From Dactylosporangium vinaceum (GTDB lineage Bacteria > Actinomycetota > Actinomycetes > Mycobacteriales > Micromonosporaceae), in contig NZ_CP061913.1 of assembly GCF_019904175.1 (NCBI RefSeq), positions 5,828,001 to 5,892,000 on the forward strand: a DNA stretch of 64,000 bases, given 5' to 3'. Of this stretch, positions 8,644 to 16,901 are shown in pieces (the first letter of the stretch is position 1; each line of letters starts with the position of its first letter). Position numbers and translations under genes: made by a program. The notes beneath the pieces are model-generated. The model saw nothing but the letters and a program-made list of their open reading frames with translations. It had not been told where the DNA came from and ran no database searches.

Positions 8644-9339
8644 TTGCGTACCCGAGCCGCGCTGACGCCCGAGCTGATCATCGATGCGGCCAGCCGGCTC
8701 GCGGCCTCCGCCGGCGCCGACGCACTCACCGTCCGGGCGCTGGGCAAGGAGCTCGGTGCCGATCCGACAGCGATCTATCGCCACTTCCGCGACAAGGACG
8801 AGATCATCCTCGAGGTGGCCGACCGGCTCGTCGCCGCGACGATCGAGGCGCTCCCGGCCGACCGGCCGTGGCGGGCCCGGCTCGAGTGGCTGGCCCGGCA
8901 GACGGTCCGCCTGTTCGTCGCCCACCCGGCCATTGCCCCGATCGTCGCCCTGCGCACCACGCGCCGCCCCGGCGAGTTCCAGACCGTGGAGGCGATCCTG
9001 GGCGCGCTGCGGGAGGCGGGCCTGTCCGACGCCGACGCCGCCATGCAGCACCTCGTGTTCTCCGAGACGATCTTCTCGTACGCCGCGATGTCGAGCGCCT
9101 ACGCGGCCCTTGACGAGAAGAGCCGGGAGGGCGACGAGGCGGCCTGGTCGCGGGAGTACCGCACGCTGCCGCCCCAGCGCTACCCCAACATCGCGGCCGC
9201 CACCGAGTTCCTGGCCGGCATCGACGACGACATGGTCCTCGAGGGCATCGTGCGCGCCCTGCTCGACCGCGTCGAGGCGCTGGCCCGCTCACAGGACACG
9301 GCGGACGCCCGGGATGCGGCGCACGGGGCCGGCGAGTAG
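8644..9339 (+). CDS. TetR-family transcriptional regulator
   Basis: A 231-residue repressor-type regulator. The N-terminal helix-turn-helix reads ALTVRALGKELGADPTAIYRHFRDKDEII, the standard TetR pattern (residues about 25-53), and the C-terminal ligand domain resembles TetR_C_11-like domains. The start is TTG 8644, supported by AGGAG at 8633-8637 with six bases of spacing. It is divergent from the FAD oxidoreductase and probably controls it and itself through the inverted repeat at 8464-8496. Its 3' end overlaps the converging acyltransferase gene by 51 bp. Confidence 0.9.
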   Translation: MRTRAALTPELIIDAASRLAASAGADALTVRALGKELGADPTAIYRHFRDKDEIILEVADRLVAATIEALPADRPWRARLEWLARQTVRLFVAHPAIAPIVALRTTRRPGEFQTVEAILGALREAGLSDADAAMQHLVFSETIFSYAAMSSAYAALDEKSREGDEAAWSREYRTLPPQRYPNIAAATEFLAGIDDDMVLEGIVRALLDRVEALARSQDTADARDAAHGAGE

Positions 9340-10329
9340 GAAGCAGGCCGGGACGGCGACGGCGGCCCCGAGCGCGAACTTCGCCACCGACGGCCAGTCC
9401 AGCCACGTGAGCGACAAGCCGACGACGGTGACGACGACGGCGTGGATGACGTACACGGTGAACACGTGCGCGGACAGGTAGCGGTGCTCCCGGTCGAACC
9501 GGGCCCGCAGCAGCGTCAGCAGGGCGAGGACCAGGCCGACGGCGAACGTCGAGTCCCACAGCGCGTAGAAGAGTGAGCCGAGCGTGCCCCGGCCCAGCCA
9601 CGCCTCCAGGCCACCCGCCAGGGCGAGGGGGAAGAAGACGAGCGTGCCGCCGAGCGCCAGCGCCAGGCCGAGCCAGCCGGTCCGGGCCCGCAGCGTGGCG
9701 GGCAGCCAGCCACGCCGGGCGGCGACGATGCCGAGCACGAAGAACGTGACGTACTGCGGCAGGTACGCGGCGGTCGGGAAGTCGATGACGGGAATCCAGA
9801 AGCCGATGGGGATGACGATCCGCAGTGCCCACGTCGCCGCGGCCAGCAGCGCGATGACGGTGAGCACGTGGCGGTACGGCAGCGGCGTCCCGGGCCGGGC
9901 CGGCCGGGGCCGGTTGCGGGTCGCGAACCGGAACGCGGCGTAGCAGCAGTCGAAGATCAGCAGGGCGAGGACGAACCACAGCGGGCCGGAGCCGATGCCG
10001 TGGACGTCACGCCACAGCAGCGGGTTGATGACGAAGTAGAACACCAGGAACGGCACACCGAGGCGCAGGAGGCGGTCACGCAGAAAGCGTCCCGGGCCCT
10101 TGCGGTCGTAGGACGCCGGCGTGAACAGGCCGGCCAGCAGGAAGAACGCGCCCATGAACCACGCCTGGTTGACGAGCATGAACACCGTCAGCAGCAGTGA
10201 CTCGCCGTCGCTCGTCGGGGTCTCGGTGAAGTACCAGGCGTCGAGGCCGCTGTAGATGCCGGCCACGTGGTGCACGACGACCAGGGCGATGAGCAGGACG
10301 CGCAGGGTGTCGACGAAGTGCAATCGCAT
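9289..10329 (-). CDS. Acyltransferase 3 family membrane protein
   Basis: A 346-residue membrane acyltransferase (OafA/OpgC-like) that probably O-acylates a cell-surface or secreted glycan. The N-terminus MRLHFVDTLRVLLIALVVVHH carries the conserved HH (VVVHHVAGIY), and about ten hydrophobic helices follow, including FMGAFFLLAGLFTPASYDRKG, a recognisable family stretch. The start is ATG 10329; the same frame is open far upstream, but that region is a shadow of the kinase gene. The substrate is not readable. It converges on and overlaps the TetR gene by 51 bp and is divergent from the sensor kinase. Confidence 0.85.
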   Translation of the reverse strand: MRLHFVDTLRVLLIALVVVHHVAGIYSGLDAWYFTETPTSDGESLLLTVFMLVNQAWFMGAFFLLAGLFTPASYDRKGPGRFLRDRLLRLGVPFLVFYFVINPLLWRDVHGIGSGPLWFVLALLIFDCCYAAFRFATRNRPRPARPGTPLPYRHVLTVIALLAAATWALRIVIPIGFWIPVIDFPTAAYLPQYVTFFVLGIVAARRGWLPATLRARTGWLGLALALGGTLVFFPLALAGGLEAWLGRGTLGSLFYALWDSTFAVGLVLALLTLLRARFDREHRYLSAHVFTVYVIHAVVVTVVGLSLTWLDWPSVAKFALGAAVAVPACFLLAGPVRRIPGVRRVL

Positions 10330-10437
10330 GCCTTCGAAGCTAGGAATCGGGCGGGCTGCGCAGTATCCGGCTGGACGTACAACCGGGTGGGCCTGGCCCC
10401 ACTCCCCAGCGGCGCGGCGGTGGAGCACAGTAGTGGC

Positions 10438-11643
10438 ATGCAGATCTTGACGGGGTTCGCGCGGTCGTGTGCGGTGGCGTTCGCCGCGCTGCTCGTGCCG
10501 GCCGTGTGGGCGGGTGCGGTCGCCGTGTGCTGGTGGTGGCGCGCCGGGCCGTGGTCGTGGATCGCGCCGGTGCTGTGGGCGGCGATCCTGACGCTGGTGC
10601 TGGCCCGGCCCGTCTGCCGCATGTTCCGCGCACTGGTGCGGCGCTGGACCGCGGTCGTGATCCCCGCCGGCTATCGCGAGCCCGGGCCGGTGACGAAGCT
10701 GTCGACCGGTTTCTGGTGGAACGGCCACTCGTATGCGAAGACCCGCGAGCGGGCGCTGGAGGAGCAGCGGTGGCGCACCCGGCTCACCGACCCCGCCGTG
10801 CGCCGCGACCTGTTCTTCGTCGCCGTCGTGCCGTTCGCCGGGCTCGTCGCGGCGGTGCCCGGCGCCGCGCTCGTCCTGGCCCTCACCCTCCGCGGCTGGT
10901 GGCTCACCGGCATCGCCGTGGCCGCCGCCACCGCGCCCGTCGCCTGGCGCGTCGCCGAGCCGGCGGCCGTGCGGTTCCTGCGCCCGTCGGCGGCGATGCG
11001 CCTGGCCGAGCGCGTCGATGAGCTCACCGCCCAGCGCGCCGACACGACCGTGGCGCAGGCCGCCGAGATCCGCCGCATCGAGCGCGACCTGCACGACGGC
11101 GCCCAGGCCCGGCTCGTCGCTCTCGGGCTCTCCCTGGCCACGGCCGAGCGTCTCATGAAGAGCGACCCGGACAAGGCGGCGGCTGTACTGCGGGAAGCCC
11201 GGACCGGCGCCGCCAGCTCCCTCAGTGAGCTGCGCGAGCTGGTCCGCGGGATCAGCCCGCCGGTGCTGAACGAGCGCGGCCTCATCGACGCCGTCCGCGC
11301 GTTCGCCATGGACAGCCCGCTCGAAACCACCGTGCGCACCGACCTGTGCCTGCGCCTCGACCCGCCGATCGAGTCCGCGCTGTACTTCGGGGTCGCCGAA
11401 CTGCTCACCAACGCCGTCAAGCACGCCCGCGCCGACCGGGCGACGATCGCGATCAGCCGGGACGACACGCACCTGGCCGTCGAGGTCGAGGACGACGGCC
11501 GCGGCGGCGCGACGGTGGCTCCCGGCGGCGGCCTGGACGGGCTGCGACGGCGGCTGGCCGTGTTCGACGGCACACTGGAGATCACCAGTCCGGCCGGCGG
11601 GCCGACCCGTGCGAGGATGACCGTGCCATGCGAATCGTTGTAG
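10438..11643 (+). CDS. Two-component sensor histidine kinase (HisKA_3/NarX-like)
   Basis: A 401-residue membrane sensor kinase. Two hydrophobic blocks (about residues 12-60 and 125-175) anchor it. The dimerisation/phosphoacceptor region reads ERDLHDGAQARLVALGLSLA, with the phosphorylated His in the HDG context. The HATPase domain follows with LLTNAVKHARADRATI and VEVEDDGRGGA. The start is ATG 10438 (MQILTGFARS); the upstream open frame is part of the divergent gap. Its stop overlaps the response-regulator ATG by 16 bp, so the pair is co-translated. The signal is unknown. Confidence 0.9.
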   Translation: MQILTGFARSCAVAFAALLVPAVWAGAVAVCWWWRAGPWSWIAPVLWAAILTLVLARPVCRMFRALVRRWTAVVIPAGYREPGPVTKLSTGFWWNGHSYAKTRERALEEQRWRTRLTDPAVRRDLFFVAVVPFAGLVAAVPGAALVLALTLRGWWLTGIAVAAATAPVAWRVAEPAAVRFLRPSAAMRLAERVDELTAQRADTTVAQAAEIRRIERDLHDGAQARLVALGLSLATAERLMKSDPDKAAAVLREARTGAASSLSELRELVRGISPPVLNERGLIDAVRAFAMDSPLETTVRTDLCLRLDPPIESALYFGVAELLTNAVKHARADRATIAISRDDTHLAVEVEDDGRGGATVAPGGGLDGLRRRLAVFDGTLEITSPAGGPTRARMTVPCESL

Positions 11644-12275
11644 CCGAAGACCTGTACCTGCTGCGCGACGGCATGGTGCGGCTCATCGAGGCGTTCGGGC
11701 ACGAGGTCGTCGCCACCGCCGCCACCGGCGAGGAGACCCTGGCCGTCCTGCTCCGGCACCGCCCGGACGTGGCGATCGTCGACGTGCGCATGCCGCCGGG
11801 CCAGTCCGACGAGGGCCTGCGCGCCGCCTTGGCCGCCCGCCGCGAGGTCCCCGGCCTGCCGATCCTGATCCTCTCCCAGCACGTCGAGCAGCTCTACGCC
11901 CGCGAACTGCTGGCCGACGGCACGGGCGGCATCGGCTACTTCCTCAAGGAGAGCGTCTTCGACGCCGACCAGTTCATCGACGCCCTCGAGCGCGTCGCCA
12001 GGGGCGGCACCGCCATGGACCCGGCCGTCATCGCGAAGCTCCTGGCCAGCGGCTCCTCGAACCGCCGCCTGGAGGCCCTGACCCCGCGCGAGCACGAGGT
12101 CCTGTCCCTGATGGCCGAGGGCCTGTCCAACCAGGCCATAGGCCAGCGCCTCTTCCTGAGCGAGAGCGCCATCAGCAAGTACACGACGTCGCTCTTCGGC
12201 AAGCTGGGCCTGGTCGACGACGACTCCGGCAACCGCCGCGTCCTGGCCGTGCTGGCCTTCCTCAACCAGTCATGA
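11628..12275 (+). CDS. NarL/LuxR-family response regulator
   Basis: A 215-residue partner of the upstream kinase. The receiver domain (about 1-120) starts MRIVVAEDLYLLRDGM and has the phospho-acceptor Asp in VAIVDVRMPP; the conserved Lys is in GYFLKESV. The C-terminal LuxR helix-turn-helix (about 148-210) contains LTPREHEVLSLMAEGLSN and LFLSESAISKYTTSLFGKLG. It starts inside the kinase gene (16-bp overlap). Targets are unknown; the divergent acyltransferase promoter region is a natural candidate. It ends 14 bp inside the converging hypothetical gene. Confidence 0.92.
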   Translation: MRIVVAEDLYLLRDGMVRLIEAFGHEVVATAATGEETLAVLLRHRPDVAIVDVRMPPGQSDEGLRAALAARREVPGLPILILSQHVEQLYARELLADGTGGIGYFLKESVFDADQFIDALERVARGGTAMDPAVIAKLLASGSSNRRLEALTPREHEVLSLMAEGLSNQAIGQRLFLSESAISKYTTSLFGKLGLVDDDSGNRRVLAVLAFLNQS

Positions 12276-12816
12276 TGCCGAACGAGCAGACCGCACCCAT
12301 GACGTCGAGCACGACCCGGCCGCCCTCGACCCGGTAGGACCACGGCGGCTCGACCGCCCGGGTCCACAGCTTCGTGCCGTCAGTGCTCCACGCGGCCAGC
12401 TCCAGCTCGGCCGACATGAGCACGACGGACCCGTGCCGGCGCCACTGCCAGAACCCGACGTCGGCCCGATCCTCCCAGCTGCGCCGCCACGCACCGGAGC
12501 GGGCCTCGTACGCCAGCAGCCGCGTCCCCGCACCGATGAACACCTGCCGCCGCTTCGGCACGACCAGGACCCCGGGGTTGAAGCCGGCTCCGGCCGGGGC
12601 GTACCGCTGGGTGACGACCAGCCCGGGCCAGTCCCGATGGTCACCGACGGCCACGAACACGAAACCCGCGTCGGCGTCGGCGTCGACGTCCGGGAAGTCC
12701 TCGGCCAGCTCGGCGTGGCGCCGGTAGAGGCCGAGCGCCGACGGCACCGCCGCCGCGACGACGACGTTCAGGTCCCCGGCCCCGAACTCGACAAGGCCCT
12801 CCGCTGCTGCGCTCAC
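12262..12816 (-). CDS. Conserved-looking protein of unknown function
   Basis: I do not recognise a named family. The GTG start at 12816 (VSAAAEGLVEFGAG) gives 184 residues; the frame is open to 12858 without a better start. The protein has no signal peptide or membrane segment. The second half reads like beta-propeller blades (FIGAGTRLLAYEARSGAWRR, then LELAAWSTDGTKLWTRAVEPPW), with a Trp-rich cluster, so a small propeller-like or immunity-type fold is possible. It converges with the response regulator and overlaps it by 14 bp. Coding is supported by codon pattern and by the sense of the protein, not by homology. Confidence 0.6.
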   Translation of the reverse strand: MSAAAEGLVEFGAGDLNVVVAAAVPSALGLYRRHAELAEDFPDVDADADAGFVFVAVGDHRDWPGLVVTQRYAPAGAGFNPGVLVVPKRRQVFIGAGTRLLAYEARSGAWRRSWEDRADVGFWQWRRHGSVVLMSAELELAAWSTDGTKLWTRAVEPPWSYRVEGGRVVLDVMGAVCSFGIMTG

Positions 12817-12891
12817 CGCTCGATCATGCCCGGCCCGGCCCGGCTCCGGGCGGCCCACCGGGACCCCCGTGACCAGGGTCTCCTTCGGACG

Positions 12892-13058
12892 CTACGCGAA
12901 GACGACGGCCAGCCGCAGCCACGCGCCCAGGTCGGCGATCTCGCGGCGGACGGCGGCCATGACGCTCCTGGAGAACGGCGCGACCTCGTGGATCGCCGCC
13001 ACCCGCAGCTCGCCCGCACGGCGATCCGGCGCGCGTCGGCCCGGGACAGCCGGTGCAC
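12892..13058 (-). pseudogene. Remnant of a YcaQ-like winged-helix DNA repair gene with a large internal deletion
   Basis: Two pieces of one protein family lie next to each other in different frames. The 5' piece, from GTG 13058, encodes HRLSRADARRIAVR, the usual N-terminus of YcaQ-type winged-helix glycosylases. The 3' piece, ending at the TAG 12892-12894, encodes ELRVAAIHE...VMAAVRREIADLGAWLRLAV, the usual C-terminus. Family members are about 350-400 residues, so some 300 residues are missing and the join changes frame. I read this as a deleted, non-functional gene. The family assignment is from memory of its conserved ends. Confidence 0.7.
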
Positions 13059-13061
13059 GGC

Positions 13062-13985
13062 TCAGCCCCGCCCGGCGTCGCGGCGGGACTTGATGAGCGA
13101 CGCGACAGTGGTCAGGGCCAGGGTGCCGACGATGACGGCCAGGGAGAGCGGGATGCCGATGTGCGGCGCCCACGAGACGGGCTCGCCGCCGTTGACGAAC
13201 GGCAGGTTGTTCATGGCCATCGCCTCGAGGAACAGCTTCACGCCGATGAACGCCAGGACCACGGCCAGGCCCAGGGAGAGGTACACCAGCCGGTCGAGCA
13301 GACCCCCGATGAGGAAGTACAGCTGCCGCAGCCCCATCAGGGCGAACACGTTGACCGTGAAGACCAGGTACGGCTCGGCGGTCAGGCCGAACACCGCCGG
13401 GATCGAGTCGAGGGCGAAGATGACGTCGGTCGTGCCGATCGCGACCAGGACGACGACGGTGGGGGAGAGCACGCGGCGCGACAGGCGCACGAGCGGGTTG
13501 TCCTTGAACTCGTCGCCGTCCGGCTCGCCCTGGGTCAGCAGCTTCACGGCGGTGTACACGAGGAACAGGCTGAACAGGTAGAACACCCACGAGAACCGGC
13601 TGATCGCGGCCGCCCCGACGGCGATGAACGCGCCGCGCAGGGCCAGGGCGAGCAGGATGCCGATCATGAGGACCCGCTGCTGCTGCTCCCGGGGCACCCG
13701 GAAGCGGGCCATGATGATGACGAAGACGATGAGGTTGTCGGCGGACAGGCTGTATTCGGTGAGCCAGCCCGCGTAGAAGGCGCCGGCCTGGTCGCGGCCC
13801 CACAGTGCCAGGACGAGCAGGCCGAACAGCAGGGCCAGGGTGATGTACACGCCGACCCAGGCGCCCGCCTCGCGCATGGACGGCTCGTGCGGCCGCCGCG
13901 TCACCAGGAAGAGGTCCAGCAGCACCATCGCCCCGAGCCCGCCGAGGGTCGCGGCCCAGCCCCACCCCGTGACGGTCACGATCAA
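13062..13985 (-). CDS. TerC-family integral membrane protein
   Basis: A 307-residue membrane protein with about nine helices. TerC features are clear: LTEYSLSADNLIVFVIIMARF near residue 80 with the conserved Asp-Asn pair, and IGTTDVIFALDSIPAVFGLT near 180 with the second acidic pair. The family is linked to tellurite resistance and, in Alx/MntP-type relatives, to manganese export; which applies here is unknown. The longest start is TTG 13985; GTG 13979 two codons later is equally possible. It ends four bases from the YcaQ remnant. Confidence 0.88.
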   Translation of the reverse strand: MIVTVTGWGWAATLGGLGAMVLLDLFLVTRRPHEPSMREAGAWVGVYITLALLFGLLVLALWGRDQAGAFYAGWLTEYSLSADNLIVFVIIMARFRVPREQQQRVLMIGILLALALRGAFIAVGAAAISRFSWVFYLFSLFLVYTAVKLLTQGEPDGDEFKDNPLVRLSRRVLSPTVVVLVAIGTTDVIFALDSIPAVFGLTAEPYLVFTVNVFALMGLRQLYFLIGGLLDRLVYLSLGLAVVLAFIGVKLFLEAMAMNNLPFVNGGEPVSWAPHIGIPLSLAVIVGTLALTTVASLIKSRRDAGRG

Positions 13986-14014
13986 TCACCCTAACAGCGC
14001 GGCCGGCCGCCCGG

Positions 14015-14422
14015 TCAGCGCGGGAACGGGCCGAGCGGGGAGCGGTCGCCGACCGACCATTTGTGGCCGAACGGGTCGATGAAGCCGCCCTGCCGGTGCG
14101 TTCCCCAGGGCGCCTCGCGGTCCGCGACGGGCGAGCCGGCGGCGGCCCCGGCGGCCACGGCCCGCTCGACGAAGGCGTCGGGGTCGTCGGTGAACACCTC
14201 GATGCGGCTGCTCGTCACCCCGGCCCGCCCCGGGCTCGTCTCGGCCGGGTTCGCGGGGTTGACCTCATGGAGGAAGAACGCGGCGCCGCCGAGGGCGAGG
14301 CCGGCCACGCCGCCGAGGTCCCACAGGGCGGTGGCGCCGAGCGCGGACGTGTACCAGGCGACCGCGGCGTCGGCGTCGGGCACGATCAGCATCACCGAGA
14401 TCGCCGTTGAGTGCTCCGTCAT
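14015..14422 (-). CDS. VOC (glyoxalase/bleomycin-resistance) superfamily protein
   Basis: A 135-residue single-domain protein of the vicinal oxygen chelate fold. Visible markers are VPDADAAVAWYTSALGATALW at the N-terminus and the C-terminal GGFIDPFGHKWSVGDR, both typical of PhnB-like VOC proteins. Enzymatic or binding role is not determinable from sequence. The ATG is at 14422. It lies between the TerC gene (same strand) and a divergent HAD gene 89 bp away. Confidence 0.85.
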   Translation of the reverse strand: MTEHSTAISVMLIVPDADAAVAWYTSALGATALWDLGGVAGLALGGAAFFLHEVNPANPAETSPGRAGVTSSRIEVFTDDPDAFVERAVAAGAAAGSPVADREAPWGTHRQGGFIDPFGHKWSVGDRSPLGPFPR

Positions 14423-14511
14423 GCCCGTCAGTCTGCCGGACCCGCGCCGCCGGCACAGGACAGTCAGTCCCGCCGGGCCCGGTCAACCGCTCACGACGGT
14501 ATTCTGACGCC

Positions 14512-15165
14512 GTGGCCCGCCTGGCCCTGTTCGACCTCGACAACACGCTCGTCGAGCGCGGCGCCGCGTTCGCGAGCTGGGCCACCGAGTTCGTGGCCGC
14601 CCACGACCTCCCGCCCGGCGCGGCGGCGTGGCTGCTCACCCGCGACGCCGACGGCGCCACACCCCGCGACCGCTTCTTCACCGAGGTGCGGGACCGGTTC
14701 CGGCTGCAGGAGCCGATGCAGGAGCTGTGGCGGTCGTACCGCCGGTCGTTGCCCGAGCACATATCCGTCCGCCCCGGAGTCCTCGCGATGCTGGCGGACC
14801 TGCGCCACCGGGGCTGGCGCCTGGCCGTCGCCACCAACGGCCGCCCCGACAACCAGCTCGCCAAGCTGCACCGCACCGGCCTGGCCGAGGCCGTCGACGG
14901 CTGGGCGATCTCCGGCGAGCTCGGCGTCCGCAAACCCGACAGGGCCCTGTTCGCCGCGGCCGCCGAGGCGTGCGGCGCCGACCTGGCCGCCGGCGGCTGG
15001 ATGACCGGCGACAACCCGGAGCACGACATCGCCGGCGCCCGCGCCGCGGGACTGCACACGATCTGGATCAGCCGGGGCCGCACCTGGCCCGCGGGCCGGC
15101 CCTCACCCGACCACACGTGTGCGGCGGTGGAGGCGGCGGCGGCCGTCCTGCGCGGCGCGGCGTAG
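14512..15165 (+). CDS. HAD-superfamily hydrolase
   Basis: A 217-residue phosphatase-like protein. Motif I is ALFDLDNTLVERG (nucleophile D near residue 7, with the second D two residues on); motif II is in VATNGRPDNQ; the motif III Lys is in GVRKPDRALF; and motif IV is MTGDNPEHDIAGARAAG. All four catalytic motifs are present, so it should be active on a phosphorylated small molecule. The start is GTG 14512; the upstream open frame (to 14407) overlaps the divergent VOC gene. Confidence 0.9.
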   Translation: MARLALFDLDNTLVERGAAFASWATEFVAAHDLPPGAAAWLLTRDADGATPRDRFFTEVRDRFRLQEPMQELWRSYRRSLPEHISVRPGVLAMLADLRHRGWRLAVATNGRPDNQLAKLHRTGLAEAVDGWAISGELGVRKPDRALFAAAAEACGADLAAGGWMTGDNPEHDIAGARAAGLHTIWISRGRTWPAGRPSPDHTCAAVEAAAAVLRGAA

Positions 15166-15176
15166 GCGCACCGGCG

Positions 15177-16853
15177 TCACGACGGCACCCGGCGCCAGCT
15201 GCCGGCCGCGCTGACGTCTGTCGCGTCCCGGACGCCGTGCGCCTCGGCCAGGAACCCGAGCACCTCGGTGCCGTCGTCGAGGCGGACCCGCCCGAGGCCG
15301 AGCGGCGCCGGAACCGACTCCAGCAGCGCCCCGGCGGCCGTCCGCGGCACCCGCCACACCTCGACCGCGATGCCGCCCGCCGGCCCGTCGCCGGTGTCCA
15401 CGAGCCCGGGCCGCGCGACCCCGGGCCCGGGCAGCCGGTAGAGCCGGTATCCGGGCCCGGTCCGCGCCCGGTATTCCAGTGCTGCGCCGAGCGCCAGGAG
15501 CTCGCCGTTGAGCGGCAGCCCCGACATGTGCGCCCCGGCCACCGCCAGCAGCACCGTGCCCGCCGGCGCATCGGCGTCCGGCGGGGCGGACGGCCCGCCC
15601 GCAGCCTCGCCGGTCCAGCGCGCGGCCAGGTCCAGCAGCGGCCGGTCGGCGAACGCCGGCCCGATGAGCTGCACGCCGAACGGCAGGCCGTCGGGGCGCG
15701 ACCCGCCCGGCACGGCCACCACGCAAAGATCCAGAAGATTCACGAAGTTGGTGTACGTCCCCAGCCGCGCGTTCACCCCGAGCGGGTCCGCGGCCACGTC
15801 GGCCAGGCGCGGGTGCCCCGGGGTCGTGGGGAGCAGGAGCGCGTCGATGTCCAGCCACACCGGCTCGGTCGCCTGCCGGAGCCCGGCCAGCCGGTCCAGG
15901 CCCGCGAACACCGCCGCGCCGGTGACGTCCCGGCCCGGGGTGACCACGGCGCGGACGGCCGGGTCGGCGTGCGGGCCGGCCGCGTCGAGCAGCGCGCCGA
16001 ACCCGGCCCAGCGCTCGGCCAGCCACGGCCCGCCGTAGAGCAGCGCCGCCGCGGCCAGGAAGTCGTCGACGGCGACCGGGACGAGGCGGCCGAGCCGGGC
16101 GGCGTGCTCCAGGGCCGCCTTCCAGGCCACGGCGTGCTCCGGGTCGAGGTCGAGCGGACCGGCGGGGACCCCGATGACCCGGGGCCGGGCCGCGATGTGG
16201 GCCGGCGGGCGCGGCGGGGCGGGCCGCGACCAGGGATCGGCCGGGTCGGGCCCGGCCAGGACGGCGAGCGCCGTGCGGGCCGCCGCGACGGTGCGCGTGA
16301 ACGTCGTGACACAGTCCAAAGACCGGCAGGCGGGCAGGAGCCCCGCGGCCGGGACGAGCCCGCGGGTGGGCTTGAGCCCGACGATCCCGTTGAACGCGGC
16401 CGGCACCCGCCCCGAGCCCGCGGTGTCGGTGCCCAGGGCGAGCGGGACGAGCCCGGCCGCGACGGCCACGGCACTGCCGGAGCTGCTGCCGCCGCTGATG
16501 TGCGCGTCGCTGAAGACGCTGGAGCAGGCGCCGTACGGGCTGCGGGTCCCCACGAGCCCGGTGGCGAACTGATCCATGTTGGTCTTGCCCACTGGCACCG
16601 CACCCGCGGCCTCGAGGCGGCTGACCGCCGTGGCCGAGCGGGTCGCGACCCGGTCCGCGAGCGCCGGGCAGGCGGCCGTCGTCGGCAGCCCGGCGACGTC
16701 GATGTTGTCCTTGACCGCGACGAGCTGCCCGCGCAGCGGCCCATCGGGCGCGGCCGCCTCCCGCGCCGCGATGTCGTCCGGGTCGAACCGGCTGATCCAG
16801 ATCGGCGTCGTCCCGTTCATGGCCGTATTGGATATCGGCGGTATTTCACCCAC
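15177..16853 (-). CDS. atzF: Allophanate hydrolase (amidase-signature enzyme)
   Basis: Hydrolyses allophanate to ammonia and CO2 in urea and triazine nitrogen pathways. The amidase triad is visible: Lys in LVAVKDNIDVAGLPTTAAC, cis-Ser in SGGSSSGSAVAVAAGL, and the nucleophile Ser in LGTDTAGSGRVPAAFNGIVG. The C-terminal part (about residues 425-558) is the extra domain found in AtzF/DUR1,2. At 558 residues it is somewhat short at the N-terminus compared with AtzF. Starts possible are GTG 16853 or ATG 16820 (MNGTTPIWIS); neither has a strong ribosome site. No urea carboxylase gene is seen next to it. It converges with the HAD gene. Confidence 0.88.
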   Translation of the reverse strand: MGEIPPISNTAMNGTTPIWISRFDPDDIAAREAAAPDGPLRGQLVAVKDNIDVAGLPTTAACPALADRVATRSATAVSRLEAAGAVPVGKTNMDQFATGLVGTRSPYGACSSVFSDAHISGGSSSGSAVAVAAGLVPLALGTDTAGSGRVPAAFNGIVGLKPTRGLVPAAGLLPACRSLDCVTTFTRTVAAARTALAVLAGPDPADPWSRPAPPRPPAHIAARPRVIGVPAGPLDLDPEHAVAWKAALEHAARLGRLVPVAVDDFLAAAALLYGGPWLAERWAGFGALLDAAGPHADPAVRAVVTPGRDVTGAAVFAGLDRLAGLRQATEPVWLDIDALLLPTTPGHPRLADVAADPLGVNARLGTYTNFVNLLDLCVVAVPGGSRPDGLPFGVQLIGPAFADRPLLDLAARWTGEAAGGPSAPPDADAPAGTVLLAVAGAHMSGLPLNGELLALGAALEYRARTGPGYRLYRLPGPGVARPGLVDTGDGPAGGIAVEVWRVPRTAAGALLESVPAPLGLGRVRLDDGTEVLGFLAEAHGVRDATDVSAAGSWRRVPS

Positions 16854-16901
16854 ATGAATCGCGCGTAACGGTCGTGGCGCCGCCCGGCCCGGCGCTGCAC
16901 G

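Noticed and set aside
10329-11472. Upstream extension of the acyltransferase frame
   Set aside because: This part lies antisense to the kinase gene, and the family N-terminus begins at ATG 10329.
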